From Tragulus kanchil (Eukaryota; Chordata; Mammalia; Artiodactyla; Tragulidae): DNA of 64,000 nt. Position numbers and translations under genes: made by a program. Below are positions 21,568-33,499 of this stretch, one piece after another (position 1 is the first letter of the stretch; each line of letters begins with the position of its first letter). The notes below the pieces were generated by a model. That model saw only the letters and a program-made list of their open reading frames with translations. It was not told where the DNA came from and searched no databases. Location of the stretch: the NCBI GenBank assembly GCA_022376925.1, contig JAIOJX010000025.1:96437608-96501607 (forward strand). Reading direction: 5' to 3'.

Positions 21568-21795
21568 GTCTTCCCTGGTGGTCCAGTGGATGAAGAGTCC
21601 ACCTTGCAGTTCAAGGGGCACTGGTTCAATCCCTGGCCTGGGAAGATCCCACATTTGGAGGAGCAGCTGGGTCAGTGTGTCCAATTGTGAGTCAGCGCTC
21701 TGGAGTGCATGTGCCCAGAGCCGGTGCTCTGCAACGAGAGAGGCCACTGCAATGGGAGGCCCACACAGGCCAAAAAGTAAAGATGGATGAAAAGT
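21568..21795 (+). repeat. CHR-1-like SINE, plus strand
   Basis: Head 'tcttccctggtggtccagtgg', box-B-like 'ggttcaatccctgg', then 'gggaagatcccacat', 'ccaattgtgagtcagc', 'agaggccactgcaatggg' and 'aggcccacacaggccaaa', ending in the A-rich tail 'aaagatggatgaaaagtaaa'. CpGs are mostly lost. No clear target-site duplication. Confidence 0.85.
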
Positions 21796-21957
21796 AAATG
21801 GTGACTTAGAGACAAAGAAAAAAAAAGCCTTTGGTAGCATTGTACTATTAATAATGAGGTTAAATTACCCCAGCAAATGGTCTGCTCTGGACCTGCTGTA
21901 AAACTTAAAAGCAAGCATTCTAAGGATTAATGCTGACAGTGGTATGTATTGGTGGTA

Positions 21958-22365
21958 TGGTAGGCTGAATAATGGCTCCCCAAAATATATAGATCCTAAT
22001 CCTTGAAAACTAAATGGAACTGGATATTTTAAAAGGAATTTTGAAGACAGAATTACATTAAAGATCTTGAGGTGGGACGATTATCTTGGATTACTTGGGG
22101 GATGCCTAAGATTTCACTATAGAAGAGAAGGCAAGGTACTGACTGGAGTGATGTGGTCATAAGATAAGGATTTCTGGCAGTTATCAAGAATTGTAGAAAT
22201 GAATTATTTGGGAAGAACCAGACTTCCCAACAGCTTGACTTTAACTTCCTAAGACTCATTTTGTACTCTGACTTCCAAAAATCTATTAAGAGAATAGTTT
22301 TGTTGTTCTAGCCACTAAGTTTGTGGTGATCTGTTTTAGCATCAAAAGGAAACTAATACATGGAT
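21958..22365 (+). mobile_element. MLT1-type LTR (ERVL-MaLR)
   Basis: 'ggtaggctgaataatggctc', 'tagatcctaatccttgaaa', 'gatcttgaggtggga', 'ttggattacttgggggatg', 'gttctagccactaagtttgt' and 'aaaggaaactaatac' mark a solo MaLR LTR close to full length. No internal sequence follows. Confidence 0.75.
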
Positions 22366-22369
22366 TAAA

Positions 22370-23797
22370 ACAAAGTTAATAGTCTTTAAAGGAATAAAAA
22401 TAGCACCCAGCAACATAAAATTCATGAAGCCTGCCATTCAATAAAAATGACTAGACACATGAAGAAACAGAAATGTATGATACATAACCAAGGAAAAAAA
22501 AATCAATCAATAGAAACACCCCCCACATGAGCTAGATGATGGAATTAAAGGACTTTAAAATAGCTATGATAAATCTTCTGTATATGCTCAAGGAGATAAC
22601 ATTTTGAAAGCCTGAATATGGTAAACAGAGAAATGAAAGAGACAGAGGTAGAAATTGTAAAGATGAAAATACAGTATTTTAAATGAAACATTCACTAGGT
22701 GGGATAAATGGATTGGATTAGACACTATCAAAGAAAACACCAGTGAATTTGTAGATATAGCACTAAAACTATCTAAATGGAAGCATAATGAGAAAAGTGA
22801 CTGAGGAAAAATGCCTCAGTGAACTGTGTGACAGAATCAGGTGAATTAACTTGCATGCAATTAGAATCTCAGAAGAAGGCAGGTCAGAAAAACTGTTTGC
22901 TGAAATGATGGTTCAACACTTTCCAAATTTGATGCAAATTATAAACCTGCAGATATAAGAAACTCAAAAATTCCCAAGCAGGAGAAACATATTAAGAATC
23001 ACACCAAGCCACATGATAATCAAACTAGAGAAAGCCAGTGAGAAAGAAAAGAATTTCAAAATTAAAGAAAAAGGGTATCATATATAGAGGAACAAAGAAA
23101 AGGACAGAAGATCTCTTATCAAAAACATGGAGTGCTAAAGAGAAAGCTGTCAACCATATGTAGTGATAATATCTTTTAAAAATTAAATGGGAAAAAAATG
23201 GCTTTTCCAAGACATGAGAAAATTTATTACCAGCATACTTGCATTACAAGAAGTATTAAAGGAAGTTCTTCAGAAAGAAGGAAGACAAATTGATATTGGA
23301 CATATAGAAAGATATGAAGAATGCCAGAAGTATGTGGGTAAATATAAAATAGTTTTTGAATCATTTAAAAAGTTTTTAAAAAGATAGTTGACTTTAGGGC
23401 AGTGAAACTATTCTAAATGATAGTATAAGAGCAGATACATGTCATTGTACATTTGTCGAAACATCAAGAGTGAACCTTAAGGTAAACTGTGGACTTTATG
23501 AAATTATGATACATGAATGCAGGTTTGTTAATTGCAGCAAGTATACCTCTCTGGTGGGGGATGTTGGTAGTTGGGGAGGCTATGCATGTATGGAGGCAGG
23601 AAATATGTGGGAAGTCTCTGTACCATTTGCTCAGTTTTGCTGTGAACCTAAAACTGCTCTAAAAAAATAAGACTATCATTGAAAAGTTCTGAAAATGGAT
23701 AGTGGTGATGGTTGTACAATGTATTGAATGTCCTTAATGTCACTGAATTGTACACTTAAAATGGTTAAAATAGTGAATTTTATATTATGTATATATT
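22370..23797 (+). repeat. Old L1 (L1M-type) mosaic
   Basis: Successive pieces of an old L1 follow the LTR: 'aaaatcaatcaatagaaac', 'gatgatggaattaaaggac', 'catgataatcaaactagag' and 'gaattgtacacttaaaatgg'. The last is the typical end of an old L1 3' UTR. Short open frames (for example 23187-23387 and 23470-23670) have no recognised product. Confidence 0.6.
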
Positions 23798-24876
23798 TTG
23801 GATTAGACACTATCAAAAACCAGTGAATTTGTAGATATAGCACTAAAACTATCTAAATGGAAGCATAATGAGAAAAGTGACTGAGGAAAAATGCCTCAGT
23901 GAACTGTGTGACAGAATCAGGTGAATTAACTTGCATGCAATTAGAATCTCAGAAGAAGGCAGGTCAGAAAAACTGTTTGCTGAAATGATGGTTCAACACT
24001 TTCCAAATTTGATGCAAATTATAAACCTGCAGATATAAGAAACTCAAAAATTCCCAAGCAGGAGAAACATATTAAGAATCACACCAAGCCACATGATAAT
24101 CAAACTAGAGAAAGCCAGTGAGAAAGAAAAGAATTTCAAAATTAAAGAAAAAGGGTATCATATATAGAGGAACAAAGAAAAGGACAGAAGATCTCTTATC
24201 AAAAACATGGAGTGCTAAAGAGAAAGCTGTCAACCATATGTAGTGATAATATCTTCAAAATTAAATGGGAAAAAAATGGCTTTTCCAAGACATGAGAAAA
24301 TTTATTACCAGCATACTTGCATTACAAGAAGTATTAAAGGAAGTTCTTCAGAAAGAAGGAAGACAAATTGATATTGGACATATAGAAAGATATGAAGAAT
24401 GCCAGAAGTATGTGGGTAAATATAAAATAGTTTTTGAATCATTTAAAAAGTTTTTAAAAAGATAGTTGACTTTAGGGCAGTGAAACTATTCTAAATGATA
24501 GTATAAGAGCAGATACATGTCATTGTACATTTGTCGAAACATCAAGAGTGAACCTTAAGGTAAACTGTGGACTTTATGAAATTATGATACATGAATGCAG
24601 GTTTGTTAATTGCAGCAAGTATACCTCTCTGGTGGGGGATGTTGGTAGTTGGGGAGGCTATGCATGTATGGAGGCAGGAAATATGTGGGAAGTCTCTGTA
24701 CCATTTGCTCAGTTTTGCTGTGAACCTAAAACTGCTCTAAAAAAATAAGACTATCATTGAAAAGTTCTGAAAATGGATAGTGGTGATGGTTGTACAATGT
24801 ATTGAATGTCCTTAATGTCACTGAATTGTACACTTAAAATGGTTAAAATAGTGAATTTTATATTATGTATATATTT
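22713..24876 (+). repeat. Direct duplication pair 8 (offset 1085, later 1078)
   Basis: Bases 22713-23797 recur at 23798-24876. The start of the second copy is damaged ('atcaaaaaccagtg' for a longer purine stretch), and 2 more bases are lost in a homopolymer region near 24254. Confidence 0.95.
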
Positions 24877-25195
24877 TGCCACAATAAAATTTTCCATTTC
24901 AAAATATTAAAAATAAAAAAAGCTAATTGACTGTTTAAGGCAAAAACAAAACAAAAAGCCAAAATTCCAGCCAGTTAACCATAAGCCACTTAAGCATTTG
25001 TGATAAATACATATTAACAAGAGAAGTGTTCCAACTACCTCCCTTTGGTGAGATGAATCAGGCTCAGTAAGTCTAAAGTTGCTGAATGAATTAAACATGA
25101 GGAAAAAATAGATTCTGTGGTCATCAAGGCCACCACAATAAAGACATCAGTTCCAAGGATATCTGGATGGGGGTACCTTGTCAAAAATCAGCTAT

Positions 25196-25433
25196 TGGGC
25201 TTCCCTGGTGGTCCAGTGGGTAGAGAGTCCACCTTGCAGTGCAGGGGGTACCCACATGCCACAGGGCAACTGGACCCATGTGTCTGGTTGCAAGCCAGCA
25301 CTCTGGAGCATGTGCGCCCAGAGCCAGTGCTCAGCTGCGAGAGAGACTGTTATGGTGGGAGGCCCACAGAGTCTCAAGGATAAAGATGGATGAAAATTAA
25401 TAAACGACCAATAAAAGAGGCCAAAATTTTAAA
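25196..25433 (+). repeat. CHR-1-like SINE, variant lacking box B
   Basis: The head 'gggcttccctggtggtccag' is followed by 'ccttgcagtgcagggggta' and then directly by 'cccacatgcc'. The box B segment ('ggttcgatccctgg' in other copies) and the adjoining 'gggaagat' are missing. The tail reads 'taaagatggatgaaaatta' and 'gaccaataaaagaggcc'. A 13-base target-site duplication 'aaaaatcagctat' lies at 25183-25195 and 25434-25446. Confidence 0.85.
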
Positions 25434-26324
25434 AAAAATCAGCTATCTATGATTGTTCAGTCCTTCTGTATAAGTGACGGCCAGAAGGCATGACACCATG
25501 CATCTTTGGCACATGTGCAGGTGTGCATCAGGCCTGAGAGAGCAGAATGAGAAGTAGTTCCATGATGAAGACCACACCTGGGTAGCTTATCTGAAATGAT
25601 GTCACTAAACATCATACATGGCCAACACAGGGACGATCTGATAAGAGTACTGATTCAAACTGGGGTTTAGAAGACTCCTGTTTAGAAGAGTAGGTAACTA
25701 TGGTGAATTTTTATTTGATTCCAATGGTTCAGCTTGGTGCCAGGAGAATTTAGAAGTGCATTTTCAGTTCTAGCCAATGCAAACTAGGTGGGATGTTGGT
25801 AGTTGGGGAGGCTATGCAAGGGGCTATGGGAATTGTACCTTTTTTGCTGTGAACCTAAAACTGCTCTAAAAAAATAAGACTATCATTGAAAAGTTCTGAA
25901 AATGGATAGTGGTGATGGTTGTACAATGTATTGAATGTCCTTAATGTCACTGAATTGTACACTTAAAATGGTTAAAATAGTGAATTTTATATTATGTATA
26001 TATTTTGCCACAATAAAATTTTCCATTTCAAAATATTAAAAATAAAAAAAGCTAATTGACTGTTTAAGGCAAAAACAAAACAAAAAGCCAAAATTCCAGC
26101 CAGTTAACCATAAGCCACTTAAGCATTTGTGATAAATACATATTAACAAGAGAAGTGTTCCAACTACCTCCCTTTGGTGAGATGAATCAGGCTCAGTAAG
26201 TCTAAAGTTGCTGAATGAATTAAACATGAGGAAAAAATAGATTCTGTGGTCATCAAGGCCACCACAATAAAGACATCAGTTCCAAGGATATCTGGATGGG
26301 GGTACCTTGTCAAAAATCAGCTAT

Positions 26325-26562
26325 TGGGCTTCCCTGGTGGTCCAGTGGGTAGAGAGTCCACCTTGCAGTGCAGGGGGTACCCACATGCCACAGGGCAACT
26401 GGACCCATGTGTCTGGTTGCAAGCCAGCACTCTGGAGCATGTGCGCCCAGAGCCAGTGCTCAGCTGCGAGAGAGACTGTTATGGTGGGAGGCCCACAGAG
26501 TCTCAAGGATAAAGATGGATGAAAATTAATAAACGACCAATAAAAGAGGCCAAAATTTTAAA
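26325..26562 (+). repeat. CHR-1-like SINE, duplicate of the one at 25196
   Basis: The same insertion and the same deletion, carried by the second copy of pair 9. Confidence 0.85.
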
Positions 26563-28764
26563 AAAAATCAGCTATCTATGATTGTTCAGTCCTTCTGTAT
26601 AAGTGACGGCCAGAAGGCATGACACCATGCATCTTTGGCACATGTGCAGGTGTGCATCAGGCCTGAGAGAGCAGAATGAGAAGTAGTTCCATGATGAAGA
26701 CCACACCTGGGTAGCTTATCTGAAATGATGTCACTAAACATCATACATGGCCAACACAGGGACGATCTGATAAGAGTACTGATTCAAACTGGGGTTTAGA
26801 AGACTCCTGTTTAGAAGAGTAGGTAACTATGGTGAATTTTTATTTGATTCCAATGGTTCAGCTTGGTGCCAGGAGAATTTAGAAGTGCATTTTCAGTTCT
26901 AGCCAATGCAAACTAGTTTATGGTGATTGAATGGAGAGATCAGGAGTTACCTGGGGACGGCAGTGGGTGGGCAGGAAAGGATTGGAGGAAATGATTTCAA
27001 AGGGACATGAGGAAACATTTAGGGGAGATGGATATGTTCATTACTTTGATTGTGGTGATGGTTTCATAGATGTACACATGTGTCGAAATTTACCAAGTTG
27101 TATACTTTATTGTTTATTAAATAGATGTCAGTGAAGCTGTTTGCTTTCTTTTCTTGCTTGCTTAACCAAGTATTACTGCAGAGGTGACTGTTCATGCTTT
27201 CATTTAATCCTAACTCTTCTGAAGTTAGGCTTGTTATCATATTGAAAATTGCAGGCATTAAGGATGGTTGAAATGACATGAGAGGCAAATCAGTAATTCA
27301 ATTTAGAAATGGCAGCAAGGTTCAAAAGGTGAGGGGAAGTTTGATTTCGGCTAAAACCAAACTTCTTTTGTCCAATTTTCTGCTCAGTTCTCTATCTAAG
27401 ACTCTTTGGATACTCACATTCTTATATTTCTGGCAACTACCTGGCTGAATATCACCTTCCCTGTCTTTACCCCTTGTTGACCTAGAACAAACACGTGCAG
27501 ATCACATGCAGATGAAGAGTATTCACACATTTAATCATTTTCCAGTGAAACATGGAATTGTTTGATTTTTGACATGACTATTTATTGCAGTGATAAAAAT
27601 TTCCAGATTTGGACTTGCAGTTTATTTGCCAGAAAAACAAATTAATCATCTTCCTTCAGAACGACCAAAAAAAGAGGCCAAAATTTTAAAAAAAATCAGC
27701 TATCTATGATTGTTCAGTCCTTCTGTATAAGTGACGGCCAGAAGGCATGACACCATGCATCTTTGGCACATGTGCAGGTGTGCATCAGGCCTGAGAGAGC
27801 AGAATGAGAAGTAGTTCCATGATGAAGACCACACCTGGGTAGCTTATCTGAAATGATGTCACTAAACATCATACATGGCCAACACAGGGACGATCTGATA
27901 AGAGTACTGATTCAAACTGGGGTTTAGAAGACTCCTGTTTAGAAGAGTAGGTAACTATGGTGAATTTTTATTTGATTCCAATGGTTCAGCTTGGTGCCAG
28001 GAGAATTTAGAAGTGCATTTTCAGTTCTAGCCAATGCAAACTAGTTTATGGTGATTGAATGGAGAGATCAGGAGTTACCTGGGGACGGCAGTGGGTGGGC
28101 AGGAAAGGATTGGAGGAAATGATTTCAAAGGGACATGAGGAAACATTTAGGGGAGATGGATATGTTCATTACTTTGATTGTGGTGATGGTTTCATAGATG
28201 TACACATGTGTCGAAATTTACCAAGTTGTATACTTTATTGTTTATTAAATAGATGTCAGTGAAGCTGTTTGCTTTCTTTTCTTGCTTGCTTAACCAAGTA
28301 TTACTGCAGAGGTGACTGTTCATGCTTTCATTTAATCCTAACTCTTCTGAAGTTAGGCTTGTTATCATATTGAAAATTGCAGGCATTAAGGATGGTTGAA
28401 ATGACATGAGAGGCAAATCAGTAATTCAATTTAGAAATGGCAGCAAGGTTCAAAAGGTGAGGGGAAGTTTGATTTCGGCTAAAACCAAACTTCTTTTGTC
28501 CAATTTTCTGCTCAGTTCTCTATCTAAGACTCTTTGGATACTCACATTCTTATATTTCTGGCAACTACCTGGCTGAATATCACCTTCCCTGTCTTTACCC
28601 CTTGTTGACCTAGAACAAACACGTGCAGATCACATGCAGATGAAGAGTATTCACACATTTAATCATTTTCCAGTGAAACATGGAATTGTTTGATTTTTGA
28701 CATGACTATTTATTGCAGTGATAAAAATTTCCAGATTTGGACTTGCAGTTTATTTGCCAGAATA
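26532..28764 (+). repeat. Direct duplication pair 10 (offset 1128)
   Basis: Bases 26532-27659 recur at 27660-28764. The final ~18 bases of copy 1 (27642-27659) are unlike copy 2. The second copy opens with a substitution in an A-rich stretch. Bases 25403-25786 share the same segment, so it is present three times. Confidence 0.95.
26920..27125 (+). repeat. Old L1 3' end
   Basis: 'atatgttcattactttgatt', 'gtggtgatggtttcatag' and 'aaatttaccaagttgtatac' are an old L1 3' UTR. Duplicate at 28047-28253. A 67-codon open frame crosses it and is not a gene. Confidence 0.65.
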
Positions 28765-30628
28765 ATATCTTATTACTGAAGTGTTTATTCAAATAGAATG
28801 GAACTTTTAAAAATTAATATTCCTTGATTCCTTCAGAATGTGAAACATTGGGAAAGGCAGGGACTTTTAAATTAAATCTGGTAAACCTGGGTTCAAATCT
28901 TTTATAGAGAAAGAATTTAATCGTGGATAAGTTGCTTAAATTGTCTATATTGCAGTTTCCTTCAATGTAAAATGGAAACAATAATAGCTTTCTTGTAGTT
29001 TTTTTTTTTTTTTTGGTGAACATTAGAGACAATGCTTGTAAAGTGCCTATAATAATGCTTGAATGGATGCCTAATAAACAATAGTTGATTGTTGTTTTGT
29101 AAATACAACCAGATTGCATGACTTTTAAAAAATCATTTTTAATGATAAAACTAGGGCCAGGTATTGAGAGTCTTTTTTTTCCCCCTCTGCATTCATTCTT
29201 ATATGCATAGTTCCCTCAATTCTTTTTCACTTGATGAGTGAAATATTAACTTTAGCTTTCCTGAACTTAGTCCTTTTGTGGTGAATTCTTCCCTTGTCTT
29301 CTCCCCCTCTGAGGTCTCCTTTTCCTTTGTTACCAAACCAAGAAAAAAATGTTGGCTATGGGAAATATTTATTGGGTGCCATTTAGACAAATATAAGAAT
29401 CTGATTGAATACTCTCCACAATTGTCGGTTGAAACTAAAGCCGGAGTTGCCATGGATACTGGTTGCTTGGCCTCTGCTCCAACACATTAGAGCCTTTTTA
29501 GTTCAACAGTGAAATAAAAACATGAGAGGCAAATCAGTAATTCAATTTAGAAATGGCAGCAAGGTTCAAAAGGTGAGGGGAAGTTTGATTTCGGCTAAAA
29601 CCAAACTTCTTTTGTCCAATTTTCTGCTCAGTTCTCTATCTAAGACTCTTTGGATACTCACATTCTTATATTTCTGGCAACTACCTGGCTGAATATCACC
29701 TTCCTGTCTTTACCCCTTGTTGACCTAGAACAAACACGTGCAGATCACATGCAGATGAAGAGTATTCACACATTTAATCATTTTCCAGTGAAACATGGAA
29801 TTGTTTGATTTTTGACATGACTATTTATTGCAGTGATAAAAATTTCCAGATTTGGACTTGCAGTTTATTTGCCAGAATAATATCTTATTACTGAAGTGTT
29901 TATTCAAATAGAATGGAACTTTTAAAAATTAATATTCCTTGATTCCTTCAGAATGTGAAACATTGGGAAAGGCAGGGACTTTTAAATTAAATCTGGTAAA
30001 CCTGGGTTCAAATCTTTTATAGAGAAAGAATTTAATCGTGGATAAGTTGCTTAAATTGTCTATATTGCAGTTTCCTTCAATGTAAAATGGAAACAATAAT
30101 AGCTTTCTTGTAGTTTTTTTTTTTTTTTTGGTGAACATTAGAGACAATGCTTGTAAAGTGCCTATAATAATGCTTGAATGGATGCCTAATAAACAATAGT
30201 TGATTGTTGTTTTGTAAATACAACCAGATTGCATGACTTTTAAAAAATCATTTTTAATGATAAAACTAGGGCCAGGTATTGAGAGTCTTTTTTTTCCCCC
30301 TCTGCATTCATTCTTATATGCATAGTTCCCTCAATTCTTTTTCACTTGATGAGTGAAATATTAACTTTAGCTTTCCTGAACTTAGTCCTTTTGTGGTGAA
30401 TTCTTCCCTTGTCTTCTCCCCCTCTGAGGTCTCCTTTTCCTTTGTTACCAAACCAAGAAAAAAATGTTGGCTATGGGAAATATTTATTGGGTGCCATTTA
30501 GACAAATATAAGAATCTGATTGAATACTCTCCACAATTGTCGGTTGAAACTAAAGCCGGAGTTGCCATGGATACTGGTTGCTTGGCCTCTGCTCCAACAC
30601 ATTAGAGCCTTTTTAGTTCAACAGTGTG
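28404..30628 (+). repeat. Direct duplication pair 11 (offset 1116/1115)
   Basis: Bases 28404-29519 recur at 29520-30628. A single C is lost from a CCC run (29705 region). The start of the unit is also present at 27276, giving three copies of about 385 bases. Confidence 0.95.
28860..29090 (+). repeat. MIR, near full length
   Basis: 'aacctgggttcaaatctttt', 'ataagttgcttaaattg', 'gcagtttccttcaatgtaaaa', 'tggaaacaataatagc' and 'taaagtgcctataataatgc' cover box B and the core of MIR in forward orientation. Duplicate at 29975-30205. Confidence 0.75.
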
Positions 30629-31011
30629 CAAACCACAGATGTTGTCATGCATTGTATTCATAATCAGCTTGAATCTCTTAGCAGAAAAATATCTTGGATT
30701 TGCTTTAGCAGAGAAGGAGCTAAATTCTCAGAAGGAACAGAGCACCCGGTGCCCTCCATTGTTTCTCCAGGTATATGGGTAGTAACCTCTGCAGAGACTG
30801 TTTTTACCTTTCTCTCTGCTTCATTTAGATAGACTACTCCTCTCTTGATATTTATTTGGAAATAAGAAAGTCTACTGCATATTTTGTAAAATATACCAGG
30901 GGCACCAGCTAGGAAAATTGCATAGCTTTGGGTATAGGACTTAAAACAAGGCATAATGGAAGGAGAGAGAATATGAAAAAGTCCTGGGGTTTGTTTGAGA
31001 GCTGGAGTATT
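30629..31011. other. No gene or recognised repeat
   Basis: Unique-looking sequence after pair 11. A 116-codon minus-strand frame (30664-31014) shows no domain I recognise; I treat it as chance. Confidence 0.45.
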
Positions 31012-31115
31012 CAAAATGTACTGACTTTGCCACCTACTGGCTGTGTGTCATTGGGCAAATTAATGAAAACTTTAGTTTCCTTCCTCCAGTAGCTCTTCTA
31101 TTGTAAGGAAATTTG
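31012..31115 (+). repeat. MIR fragment
   Basis: 'actttgccacctactggctg', 'tgtgtcattgggcaaatta' and 'ctttagtttccttcctcc' are a forward MIR core. Confidence 0.6.
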
Positions 31116-31984
31116 TGAGTACATGGGGCCCACCTGGACAATCCCAGGTAATCTTGATTATTTAAGGCCTGTTAATTGTAAACCTTAATTCCATCTGCAA
31201 CCTTAGTTTCCCTTTGCCATGTTATGTACCCATGTGTTTTGGGTATCCAATGGTATGTGGATATCTCTGGAAGGGTGACATTATTCTGTAATGCAATGGT
31301 GTAAAGGAAATTTCTCTTTATATATTGCCCATATGTGTCTATGAATTCCCTTTCCATTGCTCATAAATTTCTATTTCATTGTTACCAAAAGGAGACATTT
31401 GGTTTCCTCAGCCTGTTTTGATAAATATTCAGTTCATTTACCATTTAAGTCTGTTTGTCTCATTCTTTTCCATTTTCTTTCTCAAGTTATTATCCGGGCA
31501 TTTAAAAGCTTAAGTGGCTTCATGTTGATGGTGTTAGTGTGAGAGAGACAGTGCAGAAGGAGACTGGGAGCACTTTCTTCCCCCTTAGCATTACTACGTT
31601 TACTCTCATGAGGCTGGCTAGACTTATTAAAGCTGAGAGGCATTCTCTCTTCTAATGCATATGGTGTTAAAAACTATTTTATATTTTTTATTATCATATT
31701 TAAAAAATGATTTCATAAGTAATACAAACAAGCATTGAACCCCCCAAATATTTTGTGCAATTCCCTTGCCCACTTCCTTGCCCACTCCAACTCCCATAGT
31801 TGGAGTTTGATGCCTAAAAGTCCACAATTATAGTCTAAATTATATTGTCATACCCTGTATTATTCACCCTGATATCTTTTTGAAGAGCTTAGAATAAAAT
31901 GCCACATCAATCAAGATAGGTTAACTTTTTGTGCAGTAACAAAAATATGTTTATTTTTCTTTCATGTTGCCCATCCATTGTGAG
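31116..31984. other. No gene or recognised repeat
   Basis: AT-rich, unique-looking sequence. A C-run at 31741-31746 and a T/A-rich stretch near 31680 are the only features I can point to. Confidence 0.45.
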
Positions 31985-32372
31985 TTGTTATACTCTGGAT
32001 TGAATTACGTTCTCCTGATGAAATTCCTATGTTGAATCCCGAACTCCAATGTAATGGTATTTGGAGATGGTGCCTGTAAGAGGTAATTAGTATTGGATGA
32101 GGCCATGAGGACGGGGCCCTGATATTGAGATTTGTGGTCTTATAAGAAGAGACATCAGAGAGCTTGCTTTCTCTGTTTCTATCCCTACCATGTGAGGACA
32201 CAATCTGAAAATAACCATCTGCAAGCAAGGAAAACAGCTGTTGTTAGGAACTGAAGCAGTGGAAATCTTGATCTTATGCTTTCCAGCTTCCAGAACAATG
32301 GTAAATAAATATCTTTTAAGTTGCCCTGTTTATGGTGTATCGCTATGGCAACCTGAACAGATTAATGTAGTC
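31985..32372 (+). mobile_element. MLT1/MST-type LTR (ERVL-MaLR)
   Basis: 'ctggattgaattacgttctc', 'tatgttgaatcccgaac', 'atggtatttggagatggtg', 'ggtcttataagaagagac', 'ccagcttccagaacaatgg' and 'aaataaatatcttttaag' mark a solo MaLR LTR of nearly 390 bases. Confidence 0.75.
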
Positions 32373-32699
32373 TGCTTATGGGCTGCAGTCATCATAGGCA
32401 CTCAAGACCTAGACTAACTGAGATTCTGTTTTAATCCTAGGCTTCCATAATCACTGGGGCAAGGCAGATAGTTTCACTGAATTCCAGGCTAGCTCTTTAA
32501 GTTTCTGTGAGGGAAGTGACCCATTTATTTGGTTTTTCAACTTTTATTGGTAAGAGAATGAATATGACCTTACTTGCGTCCAACTGAGTAGAGAACAGAC
32601 GTTATATACATTTCACTTAATGAGGAAACTTAAATATTGTGAACAGTCCCAAAGACCACAGATACAAACCTTTATCAATATTGACAGGGTGTATTTCAT

Positions 32700-32985
32700 C
32701 TGATGTTCTTCACTTGTGAATTTCATCTCCTTTTATCACCCATGTTGCTTGTTGTGTGAGGCATTTGTACCAGCTGTTCCTTCTGCTTGGCATACCCATT
32801 CTCGCAGTTCTTTACTTGGCTGTCACCTACTGCTCATTAAGATCTCAGTAAAAATGCCCCATCTTTAGATGATGCACTCTTACCAGGGCTTCTCCTCCTT
32901 TGTCTGAATTCTTACCACAGTGTCATCAAATTTTGTTTTCTTTCCTTCTTTTATAATTATCATTTCTGTTATTAAACAATGTGGC
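32700..32985 (+). repeat. L2 LINE fragment
   Basis: 'gttccttctgcttggcatac', 'tacttggctgtcacctac', 'aagatctcagtaaaaatgcc' and 'ataattatcatttctgtt' follow the L2 3' portion. Confidence 0.6.
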
Positions 32986-33171
32986 CTTTTGGAATTCCTT
33001 AGGTCTTGTGTTGTTACTTTGTTTGCCAGTTGATTTATTTGTTGATTTCAGTTTTTAGAGATGACAATGACAAGTGACACCATGTATGCTCTTAAGGAAC
33101 TCACAGTATGGCGAAGAGATATAAACACAAAATATTACAAGGTGACAAAGAAAGCACTAACAAGCACATAA

Positions 33172-33272
33172 CAAGATGTTCATGACATCATTTGTCAATC
33201 AAAATCATGAAATACCACTTTACATGCACTAGGATAGCTACAACAGAAATGATAAACAGTAAGTATTGATGA
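33172..33272 (+). repeat. Old L1 ORF2 fragment
   Basis: 'caagatgttcatgacatcat', 'aaaatcatgaaataccac' and 'cactaggatagctacaac' follow the 3' part of L1 ORF2. It is cut by the opposite-strand L1 piece that starts near 33275. Confidence 0.6.
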
Positions 33273-33274
33273 CA

Positions 33275-33433
33275 TTTTTGTGGTTCCATGTGAATTTTAG
33301 GATTATTTGTTCTAGTTCTTTGAAAAACTCATGGGTATTTTGATAGATTTCATTAAATCTGTAGTTTGCATTGGGTAGTGTGGTGATTATAACAGTATGT
33401 ACTCTTCCTATCCAAGAGCATGGTCACACATTT
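33275..33433 (-). repeat. L1 ORF2 fragment, minus strand
   Basis: 'ttctagttctttgaaaaact', 'gggtattttgatagattt' and 'cttcctatccaagagcatgg' are the reverse complement of an L1 ORF2 segment. The same part of L1 occurs in forward orientation at 33500-33570. The two are separated by what looks like an old L1 3' end (33434-33495), so this is probably a separate insertion and not a simple twin-priming product. Confidence 0.65.
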
Positions 33434-33499
33434 TTTTTTTTTTGTAAAAATATTCAAGTCCATGAAACTGTACATTTTAAAAGGTGAATTTTAAATGTG

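Larger units (their letters stand above)
24631..26901 (+). repeat. Direct duplication pair 9 (offset about 1155 at the start, then 1129)
   Basis: Bases 24631-25786 recur at 25787-26901. The first ~70 bases of the second copy (25787-25855) are scrambled and shorter: 'ggaggctatgcaaggggc' replaces about 40 bases. After that the copies align. Confidence 0.95.
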
